This document shows positions 1 through 6,775 of a stretch of DNA of 15,864 bases, piece by piece. Numbering within the stretch: the first letter of the stretch is position 1; every line of letters begins with the position of its first letter. This DNA is from CAYPTI01 sp964413525 [NCBI: uncultured bacterium] (GTDB lineage: Bacteria > T1Sed10-126). The stretch lies in assembly GCA_964413525.1 (NCBI GenBank), contig CAYPTI010000034.1:1-15864 (forward strand), read 5' to 3'. The position numbers and the translations under genes are program-made. Under the pieces are notes generated by a model. It was not told where the DNA came from. It did not search any database and saw only the letters and a list, made by a program, of their open reading frames with translations.

Positions 1-36
1 TCCACTTCGGGATCGCGGGGAGAAACCCGAACCCGA

Positions 37-492
37 CTACCGCTGGTGGGCCGGTCCCTTGCGACCGGTGACCTGATCGACGGACAGCTCCCAGAAGTGA
101 ACTTGAGTGATCGGCTTCGCCGCGGGAAAAATGCCCCCGAACCAGGGGCTGTTCTGCATGATGGTTTGCACCTGATCCCGATCGGCTTCCCCGCGCTCCT
201 CAAGCGATCCGCGGACGATCACGCTGCGCCATGATTCACGACCCTCCACCTCGTAGGTGATCAGACAGGCCTGCTCGGACTGCCGGCTGAACTCCAGCTT
301 CCGGCTGGTTTCACCGAACCGGATCAGATACAGGTACAATCGGTCGTGTTCGTACCCGAAGGAAACCGGAACCGCGTAGGATTGATTCGAGCGGGCCAGC
401 GACAGCGTCCCGTGAACCTGCCGGGAGAGAAATGCATCGATTTCGCTCCGGCTCATCGTGATTCCTTTTACGGTCTCCACTTCATCCTTCAC
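37..492 (-). CDS. Pyridoxamine 5'-phosphate oxidase-fold (flavin/split-barrel) family protein, copy 2
   Basis: A 151-residue acidic split-barrel protein of the PNPOx-like superfamily, of the kind abundant in haloarchaea. These usually bind FMN, F420 or heme; the substrate is unknown. Visible marks are SYAVPVSFGYEHDRLYLYL near residues 36-54, ITYEVEG, SVIVRGSLEE in the middle strands, and a C-terminal VTGRKG. The chosen start is a GTG at 492 with a GGAGGGAGAGG ribosome site upstream. The residues just after it (VE..xGI.M) match the neighbouring paralogue, which argues they are translated. An internal ATG eleven codons later, with its own AAGGA, is the alternative. It lies downstream of the second copy (604-1059) on the same strand with about 110 bases between, so it is probably co-transcribed. 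The fold is clear; the function is unknown. Confidence 0.82.
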   Translation of the reverse strand: MKDEVETVKGITMSRSEIDAFLSRQVHGTLSLARSNQSYAVPVSFGYEHDRLYLYLIRFGETSRKLEFSRQSEQACLITYEVEGRESWRSVIVRGSLEERGEADRDQVQTIMQNSPWFGGIFPAAKPITQVHFWELSVDQVTGRKGPAHQR

Positions 493-603
493 GAGGACCC
501 TCTCCCTCCGGGGTGGGAGTCGAGAATAAGTCCGATTGGTCACACGATTTCGGACACAACTCCACGATGACCCGGGCTTCGCCGGCGGGGCGTCGAACCG
601 GGC

Positions 604-1059
604 TCAAGCCTGGTATTCTTCCCCTTTCCGGCCGGTTGCGTCCTCGATCGTAAGCTCCATTCGATGGACGGTGGTGATCGGGTCGGTCGGCGGAAAAATC
701 GTGGGAAACCAGGCGTTGTCGTCCATGGTTTCCCGGATGGGTTCGATTTCGTCCTCATCGATCTCGTTCAGTGACCCCCGCACGATGACGCTTCGCCACC
801 TGAACCGGCTCTCCACGTCATAGGTGGTCAGACAGGCCCGCTCGGTTTGGTGGCTGAAGTTGACCTTCTCGCTGGACTCCCCAAATTGGATCAGATAAAG
901 AAAAATTCGTTCTCCATCGTACCCGAAGGAAACCGGGACGCCGTACGCCCGGTTGCCGTCGGCCAGCGACAGGGTGGCGTGGCCCTGTTCGTCCAGGAAC
1001 TCGTCGATTTCTTCGTCGTTCATCTCGATCCCCTGCAGCGCCTCCACGTCTCCGGACAT
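604..1059 (-). CDS. Pyridoxamine 5'-phosphate oxidase-fold family protein, copy 1
   Basis: Tandem paralogue of the gene at 37-492. By eye more than half of the positions are identical, with shared AYGVPVSFGYDGERIFLYL, SVIVRGSLNE and ATGRKG motifs. The protein is 151 residues and very acidic (DEEIDEFLDEQ, EIDEDEIEPI), which fits a salt-adapted cytoplasm. It is likely a flavin- or F420-type split barrel; the reaction is unknown. I chose ATG 1059; a GTG three codons upstream (1068) and an ATG at 1023 preceded by AGGGG are alternatives. A consensus-like promoter lies upstream on the same strand (1109-1138), making this the first gene of a two-gene unit. Confidence 0.83.
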   Translation of the reverse strand: MSGDVEALQGIEMNDEEIDEFLDEQGHATLSLADGNRAYGVPVSFGYDGERIFLYLIQFGESSEKVNFSHQTERACLTTYDVESRFRWRSVIVRGSLNEIDEDEIEPIRETMDDNAWFPTIFPPTDPITTVHRMELTIEDATGRKGEEYQA

Positions 1060-1108
1060 CCGTTCCACCCCATTAACTATTAAGAGAGCTATTTATCTGT
1101 TTAGTTCC

Positions 1109-1138
1109 ATTATCCACTCCGGAAAATGTGTTTGTCAA
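1109..1138 (-). promoter_or_regulatory. Sigma-70-type promoter for the PNPOx pair
   Basis: On the minus strand, TTGACA (1138-1133), an 18-base spacer, then GATAAT (1114-1109). This is a near-consensus -35/-10 pair in an AT-rich patch about 45 bases upstream of the ATG at 1059. No operator repeat was recognised. Confidence 0.75.
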
Positions 1139-1277
1139 CCAAATTCAAACGGGCCGATTGCATTGTCGATTGGGCATCGGAACCGACACAGCCGGAGAAG
1201 GCTTCGCGCTGTTCCCTTGCAATCCGCCGGCATCCAGCTTCCGATTGAGGCTTTCCCTGGTTGTCTGGCCTTCGGAC

Positions 1278-1306
1278 TGAACATTCGACCGGGACTGCGG
1301 TACAGT
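1278..1306 (+). promoter_or_regulatory. Possible tatA promoter
   Basis: TGAACA (1278-1283), a 17-base spacer, TACAGT (1301-1306); each hexamer matches four of six consensus bases. It lies about 100 bases before the tatA start. Between 1140 and 1407 I see no credible gene. Weak support. Confidence 0.35.
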
Positions 1307-1407
1307 GTGGATAAAGGAGTTAAACTCAGACCTCCCTGCCTCGGTTGGTCGAGCCACTTTTCAGACGGGTTGGGGGGAATCGTTTGAGCGAAGGGAGCTG
1401 GTTGGAG

Positions 1408-1605
1408 ATGTTCGGATGGACGGAGATTCTCATCGTTGCCCTGATCATTATTTTGCTGTTTGGCGCCACGAAACTGCCCAAGCTCGCCCGGTCGATTGGC
1501 CTCAGCGTGGGCGAGTTCAAGGAGGGGCTGGAAGAGTCCAAACAGGACTCCTCCGCGTCGGATTCGGACGAATTGCCCGACGAGTCGACAAATCCACCGG
1601 GCTAA
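1408..1605 (+). CDS. tatA: Sec-independent protein translocase subunit TatA/E
   Basis: Encodes a 65-residue TatA/TatE-type pore subunit of the twin-arginine export system. MFGWTEILIVALIIILLFG forms the short N-terminal membrane helix. The hinge ATKLPKLARSIG and the amphipathic helix LSVGEFKEGLEES follow. The tail is short, acidic and probably disordered. Start ATG 1408 is preceded by AAGGGAG; TTG codons upstream are possible but would add residues before the conserved Met-Phe. No tatB or tatC lies nearby, so it is an orphan tatA. The NapA-like reductase at 6775-9072 carries a Tat signal and is a plausible client. Confidence 0.9.
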   Translation: MFGWTEILIVALIIILLFGATKLPKLARSIGLSVGEFKEGLEESKQDSSASDSDELPDESTNPPG

Positions 1606-1854
1606 TTCCCAGTCCAGGGCCAGGTACCATGGTGAATTGACCGGGGCGGCATCGGTAACGGAGCCGTCCGGAAAAGGGCCCGATTTCGTCCGACCATGAT
1701 CGCCGACGGTTCGGCCTCCTCGCATTCCGGAACAGACCGTTAGAACGAGCCCACCCTTCGTTTTCTTTTACCGGCGTTCACCCAACCACGTTTATCGGAA
1801 CCCCACCGTTCAGGGCCGCATCCATCCAAATCAATTGAGAGGGATGGAGCGGAA

Positions 1855-2685
1855 TCAGGGAACCACCAGCAGGTGGCGTTCCCAGCGCCGGGCCAGTTCG
1901 TTCACCGTGCTGCCCAGAAGCAGGTCACGAATCCGCCCTCGTCCCCGTTTTCCCGCAACAATCACGGTCGAATCGCAGTCCCGGGCCCGGTTCATGATGT
2001 TCTCCGAGGCGACCCCCTGATCCACGTACGTCCGGACGGGAATGCCGCGGTCACGAACCGGTTTTAACCGCTTCTCAAGCCGGCGGTCCCATTCCTTGCG
2101 AAGTTCCCGGATCCGTTCCTCCGTTTCGCCGACATCAACCACGCTGACTACGTCGAGACATTCACTGTGCTCCGACAGATCCAGGGTCAACCGTTCGGCT
2201 CCCCGAACCGAGGTTGAATGATCGGACGCCAGGAGCGGACGTCGGAAGGGGTTGTCGTTCACGAGACTTGGTTCGTCGCCGTTCACCCGGACGAGAAACA
2301 CCGGGTTCTTGCTTAACCGGATCGTGTCGGCCGCGGTGCTTCCGAGCAAAAACTCCCGAATTCGTCCCCGGCCCTGGTTGGCGATCATGATCAGGTCCGC
2401 GTCGTGCTCCGACGCCACGGCGGTGATTTCTCCGGCGGGGTACCCGTACCGTGCCTCGGTCACCGGGGAGAGATCGTCGGCCTGAAGCCGACGGGCTTCC
2501 CCCCGGAGTCGCTTCCGGACGCGATTCAACCGCTGAGGGGAATCCGGACCGGTGGAAAAATCGGCGTCGGCCACGTTGACCAGCACGAGGTTCTCCATCC
2601 CCATCTCCCGCAGATCCGGAAGCAGCGGGTACATCGCCCGGGCCGAGTCCGAAGCATCGGTACTGAGAACCACGGTTTCAAACAT
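1855..2685 (-). CDS. Tandem-domain universal stress protein (UspA family)
   Basis: Encodes 276 residues with two UspA alpha/beta domains in one chain (about 1-146 and 155-276). The first begins MFETVVLSTDASDSA and ends with the ATP-binding pattern NQGRGRIREFLLGST. The second repeats it as GKRGRGRIRDLLLGST near the C-terminus, finishing in HLLVVP. Both glycine-rich ATP loops look intact, so both halves may bind ATP. ATG 2685 has AGGAGG seven bases upstream; a longer reading to 2721 is not supported. It is divergent from the Crp/Fnr gene at 2895 with about 210 bases between, and convergent with tatA across about 250 bases in which I see no gene. Likely cytoplasmic, in stress or anoxia adaptation. 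Confidence 0.93.
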   Translation of the reverse strand: MFETVVLSTDASDSARAMYPLLPDLREMGMENLVLVNVADADFSTGPDSPQRLNRVRKRLRGEARRLQADDLSPVTEARYGYPAGEITAVASEHDADLIMIANQGRGRIREFLLGSTAADTIRLSKNPVFLVRVNGDEPSLVNDNPFRRPLLASDHSTSVRGAERLTLDLSEHSECLDVVSVVDVGETEERIRELRKEWDRRLEKRLKPVRDRGIPVRTYVDQGVASENIMNRARDCDSTVIVAGKRGRGRIRDLLLGSTVNELARRWERHLLVVP

Positions 2686-2793
2686 TCGTGAACCTCCTAT
2701 CACGGAGGGTGTCCAATCCACCCCTCCGACCCGGTCGAACGGTCGGTTCCACCCTCCCGAACGAAACGAAGACCCGGACTCTTTCCCGCTCCG

Positions 2794-2840
2794 TTGGTTA
2801 AGGCTCAGGTCCCGCGTATACTGGACAAACGGCGTCCGTT
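2794..2840 (+). promoter_or_regulatory. Promoter and possible operator of the Crp/Fnr gene
   Basis: TTGGTT (2794-2799), a 17-base spacer, TATACT (2817-2822). The expected transcription start falls in the inverted repeat AACGG-CGT-CCGTT (2828-2840), which could be an operator. The coding start follows at 2895 behind AAGGAG. Confidence 0.5.
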
Positions 2841-2894
2841 CGGGTCACTTCAGTTTACAATTCATGAACCGGTTTCCCTAAGGAGTCCACCATC

Positions 2895-3575
2895 ATGGAC
2901 GAAATTCTTCGCGAACTCGCCATCTTTGATTCCCTGAACGAGTCCGAACTCGAAACCGTTTCCGGCCGGTTCACACATCGGAACCTCGAGGCCGACGAAG
3001 TGCTGATCAAGCAAGGGGAGCAGGGAAACCGGTTGTTCGTCGTGGTCGACGGATTGTTGCGGGTCAGCCGGAAATCCGAGGACCTCGGTCGGGACAAGAT
3101 CCTCACCTACCTGGACAAGGGCTCCGTGGTCGGAGAAATGGCGGTCTTCGGGGATCAGAAACGAAGCGCCACGGTTACCGCCATCCGACCCTCGTCCCTG
3201 CTTGAGATCACCCGGGACAACTTCCGGGCCATCTGCCGGGACAACAGCACGATCCCGATCAACATGCTGTCCATCCTGACCGGCCGGCTGTATACCTCGA
3301 ACACCGAGATCGACGCCCTGACCTTCCGGACGGTCCCCGGCCGCCTGGCCCTCAAGCTGCTCGGCCTGGCCGAGGAATTCGGGGAACCCGGCGACGAACC
3401 GGACTCGTTGCGAATTCCCGTCTCCCTGACCCACAAGAACCTGGCCGATCTCATTGGAACCAACCGGGAAACCGTCACCCGGTACGTGAACAAATTTCAG
3501 GACCAGGGAGCGATCGAGGTCGAGGATCAGATTTACACGATCCTGGATCGATCCAAGCTTGAGAACTGGATTTAG
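2895..3575 (+). CDS. Crp/Fnr family transcriptional regulator
   Basis: Encodes 226 residues. An N-terminal cyclic-nucleotide-binding beta-roll (about 10-120) includes VVGEMAVFGDQKRSATV (78-94), a phosphate-cassette-like segment. A dimer helix spans about 122-160. A C-terminal winged helix-turn-helix follows, with LTHKNLADLIGTNRETVTRY (178-197), in which GTNRETVTRY is the recognition helix. No N-terminal Cys cluster like that of FNR is present, so oxygen sensing by a 4Fe-4S cluster is unlikely; the effector is unknown. ATG 2895 follows AAGGAG by about ten bases. The ldhA-type gene begins 27 bases after the stop, so the two probably form an operon and this protein may control it. Confidence 0.92.
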   Translation: MDEILRELAIFDSLNESELETVSGRFTHRNLEADEVLIKQGEQGNRLFVVVDGLLRVSRKSEDLGRDKILTYLDKGSVVGEMAVFGDQKRSATVTAIRPSSLLEITRDNFRAICRDNSTIPINMLSILTGRLYTSNTEIDALTFRTVPGRLALKLLGLAEEFGEPGDEPDSLRIPVSLTHKNLADLIGTNRETVTRYVNKFQDQGAIEVEDQIYTILDRSKLENWI

Positions 3576-3600
3576 TTTCCGACAACCGGAGAGTCGGAAA
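3576..3600 (+). repeat. Inverted repeat between crp-like gene and ldhA
   Basis: Perfect 8-base arms TTTCCGAC (3576-3583) and GTCGGAAA (3593-3600) around a 9-base centre that holds the GGAG likely used as ribosome site for ldhA. It fills the intergenic space. It could be an mRNA hairpin that presents or hides the ribosome site, or a protein-binding palindrome. No T-run follows, so it is not an intrinsic terminator. Confidence 0.5.
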
Positions 3601-3602
3601 CC

Positions 3603-4592
3603 GTGAAATGCGCCGTCTTCAGCACGAAATCCTACGACGAGGAGTACCTCTCCCGGTACGGTAACGGCGACATTGAATGGAATTTCTTCTCCTCCCAGCT
3701 CCACCCCAACACCGTTCCCCTGGCGGAGGATCACGGGGCCGTCTGTGTGTTTGTCAACGATGAGCTAAGCCGCCAGACGCTCCGGTTGCTGGACGAGTTC
3801 GATTGCAAGCTCATCGCCCTCCGGTGTGCCGGGTTCAACAACGTCGACCTCGAGGCCGCCGACGAACTCGGGTTCACCGTCAGTCGGGTTCCGGCCTATT
3901 CCCCCCACGCGGTGGCCGAACACACGGTCGCCCTGATCCAGACCCTGAACCGCAAAACCCACAAGGCTTACAACCGCGTGCGGGAGGCCAATTTTTCCAT
4001 CGAGGGACTCATGGGAAAGGACCTCCGTCCCCGGACCGTGGGCATCATCGGGACCGGTACCATCGGCACCGAATTCGCCCGGATCATGGCCGGGTTCGGC
4101 TGCGAGCTGCTGGGACACGACCCGAACCCGAACGACGCCTGCCGGGACCTGGGGCTTCGTTACGTGGGGACGGAGGAACTGTACAACCAATCCGACATCA
4201 TCAGTCTTCACCTGCCCCTGACGCCGGAAACGAAAAACCTGATTGACGCCTGGGCGATCACGCAGATGAAGGACGACGTGATGTTGATCAACACCAGTCG
4301 AGGGAAATTAATCGACACGCGGGCCGTGATCGAAGCGTTGAAAAAGGAACGGATCGGGGCCCTGGGCATCGACGTCTACGAACAGGAAGAACACCTGTTC
4401 TTCCGGGACATGAGCGGAGAGATCATCCAGGACGACGTGTTCAGCCGGCTGCTGACCTTCCCGAACGTGCTGATCACCGCGCACCAGGGGTTTTTCACCC
4501 GGGAAGCGATGGAAGCCATCGCTGAAACCACCGCCGAGAACATCCGGGCGTACGAGGAGGGAAGCCCTCAGAACGTCGTCCGCCCCGAGTAA
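3603..4592 (+). CDS. ldhA: D-lactate dehydrogenase (2-hydroxyacid dehydrogenase family)
   Basis: A 329-residue NAD-dependent D-2-hydroxyacid dehydrogenase, closest in motifs to the E. coli LdhA type, reducing pyruvate to D-lactate in the cytoplasm. The dinucleotide loop is VGIIGTGTIGTEFAR (G150xG152xxG155). Catalytic Arg233 is in NTSRGKLIDTRA, Glu262 in DVYEQEEHLFF and His294 in ITAHQGFFT. The stretch IIQDDVFSRL is also typical of LdhA. The start is GTG 3603. It follows the Crp/Fnr gene by 27 bases across an inverted repeat, suggesting joint and possibly hairpin-tuned expression. The exact substrate could be another 2-oxoacid. Confidence 0.9.
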   Translation: MKCAVFSTKSYDEEYLSRYGNGDIEWNFFSSQLHPNTVPLAEDHGAVCVFVNDELSRQTLRLLDEFDCKLIALRCAGFNNVDLEAADELGFTVSRVPAYSPHAVAEHTVALIQTLNRKTHKAYNRVREANFSIEGLMGKDLRPRTVGIIGTGTIGTEFARIMAGFGCELLGHDPNPNDACRDLGLRYVGTEELYNQSDIISLHLPLTPETKNLIDAWAITQMKDDVMLINTSRGKLIDTRAVIEALKKERIGALGIDVYEQEEHLFFRDMSGEIIQDDVFSRLLTFPNVLITAHQGFFTREAMEAIAETTAENIRAYEEGSPQNVVRPE

Positions 4593-4700
4593 CCGCATCC
4601 CGGCGAAGGGAAGGGGACATGAACGGAACCGGCAGTCACGCTCCGGAAGGAATTCTCCTCGACACCTTAGGAGGGCAGGTTCGAACGACCGGCTCGGCGA

Positions 4701-5099
4701 TCAGGAACGTCGCAGCGTCTTCACCATGTCCGCCAGGGAGCGTCCCCGAAGCACCTCGTCCTTGAAACCCTGAATCCAGTCGTCCACGTAGCACTTGTCA
4801 AAAATTTCCGACACGCAGCACGCGTCCCCCTGTTCGTTGTGACTCAACGCCCCCATGTCGTCCAGCAGTTCGTCCAGGCGAACGGAGGACGGGTCCTCCC
4901 GTAACCGGGCCCCTCCCTCGGGACCCTTCCGGGTCTCAAGGTACCCCTTGTTCGCCAGTTCCCGGACGATTTTGCTCAAGTAGGGTTTCGGGAGATCGGT
5001 TTCCTCGGCGAGCTGCCGAACCGTCCGGTACTCCGTTCCATCCAGCGCCGCCAGGTAGGTCATTAACTTCAGCACATACCGGTTTTTTTCGGAAAACAC
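4701..5099 (-). CDS. Rrf2 family transcriptional regulator
   Basis: A 132-residue Rrf2 protein. The N-terminal winged helix has TVRQLAEETDLPKPYLSKIV (26-45), the family's DNA-binding helices, followed by KGPEGGARL, the usual wing. Family members such as IscR, NsrR and RirA carry three Cys ligands for an Fe-S cluster. Here the cysteines are C94, C95 and C103 (ACCVSEIFDKC), a CC-x7-C arrangement that differs from the commonest spacings, so a cluster is possible but not certain. The start is GTG 5099 with AAAGGA upstream. It is convergent with ldhA (about 110 bases apart). No strong promoter was found. The 200 bases between it and 5306 hold no gene that I can support. Confidence 0.9.
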   Translation of the reverse strand: MFSEKNRYVLKLMTYLAALDGTEYRTVRQLAEETDLPKPYLSKIVRELANKGYLETRKGPEGGARLREDPSSVRLDELLDDMGALSHNEQGDACCVSEIFDKCYVDDWIQGFKDEVLRGRSLADMVKTLRRS

Positions 5100-5305
5100 T
5101 CAGGTCACGTCCTTTCCAACATTTATCCTACCGGAACCAGTCCTGAGCTCAAACGGGGACCCGACCGAATTCCTGCCCGAGAGGGGCCAGCGGTCGGAGC
5201 CCGTCCGGGTGTCTCCCAATTGGTCCGAGAAACCGGTAAACCAGACCGTTTGCGCCGGTCGCGACCATTGTAGTGTGTACATTCGGTCTCCGACCAAATT
5301 TGATT

Positions 5306-5788
5306 TCACCGGGTCAGGGTAACCCACCGACAACGGTCCGATTTCCTGCGGACGAACCCGTGAACCGGCCAACCGAGCGAGTGAAGGGAGGTTGCGAGCT
5401 GCCGAACATCGCCCGCTCCAGCCAGGGCGTGAGTCTCACAGGAAGGAGCACAATCCGAATTTCCAAACCCCGTCAGGGGATCTCCCTCACCGGCCTGAAC
5501 GAGGTCCGCTGCGAGCCGGCATTCGTCCTCGGCTCGACCGACAACCGGAACGATCGCGTCCCACCGTCCGCGGGCCTCAACCGGGTAGTCAATGTGCCAG
5601 AACGGCGTACCTCCCTCGCCGGTGAACCGTTTCAGGCGGGAGGCCCAGCCCCGCGAGGAGCGACCCACGTAGGCGATCCAACCCGGGGGAAGATCAATCG
5701 GACCGAGGCTTCCGACCGTGACCGACCGGGGTTGATCAAGATGAAGCCCAAGGACGTACAGGGAGGCGTTCGGCCGGTGAGCGTCCAT
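5306..5788 (-). CDS. DUF123 / GIY-YIG-like nuclease-family protein
   Basis: A 160-residue protein of the DUF123 group, a GIY-YIG-superfamily offshoot sometimes fused to endonuclease III. Visible marks are ASLYVLGLHL (8-17), GWIAYVGRSSRGWASRLKRF (36-55) as the YVGSA..L..R-like core, FWHIDYPV (63-70), and a C-terminal GFGNSDCAPSCETH with Cys113, Cys117 and His120. A DNA-related role is inferred from the family; enzyme activity is unproven. The start ATG 5788 has no good ribosome site, and the preceding gene ends only 14 bases upstream, so translational coupling is likely. It is last in the napA-led minus-strand run, but its job need not be respiratory. Confidence 0.75.
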   Translation of the reverse strand: MDAHRPNASLYVLGLHLDQPRSVTVGSLGPIDLPPGWIAYVGRSSRGWASRLKRFTGEGGTPFWHIDYPVEARGRWDAIVPVVGRAEDECRLAADLVQAGEGDPLTGFGNSDCAPSCETHALAGAGDVRQLATSLHSLGWPVHGFVRRKSDRCRWVTLTR

Positions 5789-5802
5789 TAGAAGCTGGTT
5801 GG

Positions 5803-6057
5803 TTAGAGAATGTCCCGGCGGCGAAGATCCCTGACCACCGCGTAGAGGTACAGGACCATCGCGACCACCAGAAGAGGGGCTCCGAGAAAAACACCCAGGC
5901 CGATGGTTACGGGTCCGAAACCAAGTACCATGAAGGAAAGGGTCAATATCAGCCCCACCAGGCCGAAGATGGTGGCCAGTCGAATCGGCCACTCGACGGG
6001 CGTGGGGAGCCCGGCCTCCGGCACCTCCTCCGGATCTTCACCGGGCACCGGGTTCAC
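5803..6057 (-). CDS. Small two-helix membrane protein
   Basis: An 84-residue protein, not recognised by family. The N-terminus is acidic and Pro-rich (about 1-24). Two hydrophobic segments follow, roughly 27-46 and 50-74, separated by a short Gly-containing turn. The tail is basic (VVRDLRRRDIL), which should lie in the cytoplasm. The GTG start at 6057 lies inside the end of the tetraheme cytochrome gene (20-base overlap), so translation is probably coupled. Its place in the cluster suggests an accessory membrane part of the nitrate reductase system, but this is inference only. Confidence 0.6.
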   Translation of the reverse strand: MNPVPGEDPEEVPEAGLPTPVEWPIRLATIFGLVGLILTLSFMVLGFGPVTIGLGVFLGAPLLVVAMVLYLYAVVRDLRRRDIL

Positions 6058-6775
6058 CCCGTGCTTTCTCGGCCCAGTGCGAGCGTTCCCCGGGAGGCGG
6101 ATGGGGTGGGCCGTGGCAGGTGGCGCAGGAAACTTCGTCGGCGATCAGGCGAGGACGCATCGCCCGGTGACTGGGGACGGTTTCGAAGGTTTCCGTTCCC
6201 GCGTGGCAGTTCAGACAATTGTCGTTCGGGTAGCTTCCGCGGAATTCGATCGGTTCCGGCCAGCTGTTCGTGACGTACATGGCCCAGTGTCGAAATCCGT
6301 CCCGTTTGGCGGCCAGGTCCCCCTGAGCTCCGTAGCCGGTGTGGCACTGGTGGCACTGGTTGGTCTCAATCCAGCGGTTTTTGTAGTGCCGGGCGGCCAG
6401 GGAGGTCCCCTGCTCGTGCCTCATTTCGGCCACGAACGGATCCATCACGTGACACTGGGCGCAGGACTCGACCGGTTTGGTCCCTTCAAGAACGGCCGAG
6501 GAGGTTCCCGTCAGCGCGACGAAGGGGAGCACAAAAAGCCCCATGAGCAGGAACCAGTAGTAGGTTCGGCGGTCCAACCGTTCACGAAACACGAATTCCA
6601 CCAGAATCAACAGCACGATAGCCAGTACGGCCGCGACGGAGCCGACCGTGACGGTAAATTCGCCGAGGGTCATGCCCCGACCGACCCCCGACTCCTGGGC
6701 AAACACCTCGCCGGGCCACAGGAGCGCCAGGGTGAACCACCCCGGCATTAAAAACCGCTTACGGATTGAATCCAT
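6038..6775 (-). CDS. Membrane tetraheme cytochrome c, NapC/NirT-like
   Basis: A 245-residue protein. It has a signal-like N-terminus (to about FAQES, 25-29) and hydrophobic segments at about 41-63 and 72-95. A periplasmic heme domain follows with four CxxCH motifs: CAQCH (105), CHQCH (141), CLNCH (187) and CATCH (217). The segment CAQCHVMDPFVAEM resembles the first heme site of NapC/NirT/NrfH quinol dehydrogenases. It probably takes electrons from the quinol pool and passes them to the NapA-like enzyme encoded just upstream. Its ATG shares one base with the napA stop (TGATG). Two predicted membrane helices after a signal-like segment is more than the single anchor usual in NapC. A NapM-like or other multiheme partner is the alternative. 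Confidence 0.85.
   Translation of the reverse strand: MDSIRKRFLMPGWFTLALLWPGEVFAQESGVGRGMTLGEFTVTVGSVAAVLAIVLLILVEFVFRERLDRRTYYWFLLMGLFVLPFVALTGTSSAVLEGTKPVESCAQCHVMDPFVAEMRHEQGTSLAARHYKNRWIETNQCHQCHTGYGAQGDLAAKRDGFRHWAMYVTNSWPEPIEFRGSYPNDNCLNCHAGTETFETVPSHRAMRPRLIADEVSCATCHGPPHPPPGERSHWAEKARGEPGAR

Noticed and set aside
2862-3734. A 290-residue open frame antisense to the Crp/Fnr gene
   Set aside because: Spans the intergenic inverted repeat and two real genes; no motifs.
4620-4760. Short plus-strand ORF after ldhA beginning MNGTGSHAPEG
   Set aside because: It has an AGGGG upstream but runs into the Rrf2 gene on the opposite strand and has no protein-like pattern.
5100-5372. A 90-residue open frame upstream of the Rrf2 gene
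   Set aside because: No motifs, overlaps the DUF123 gene end in another frame, and has no convincing ribosome site.
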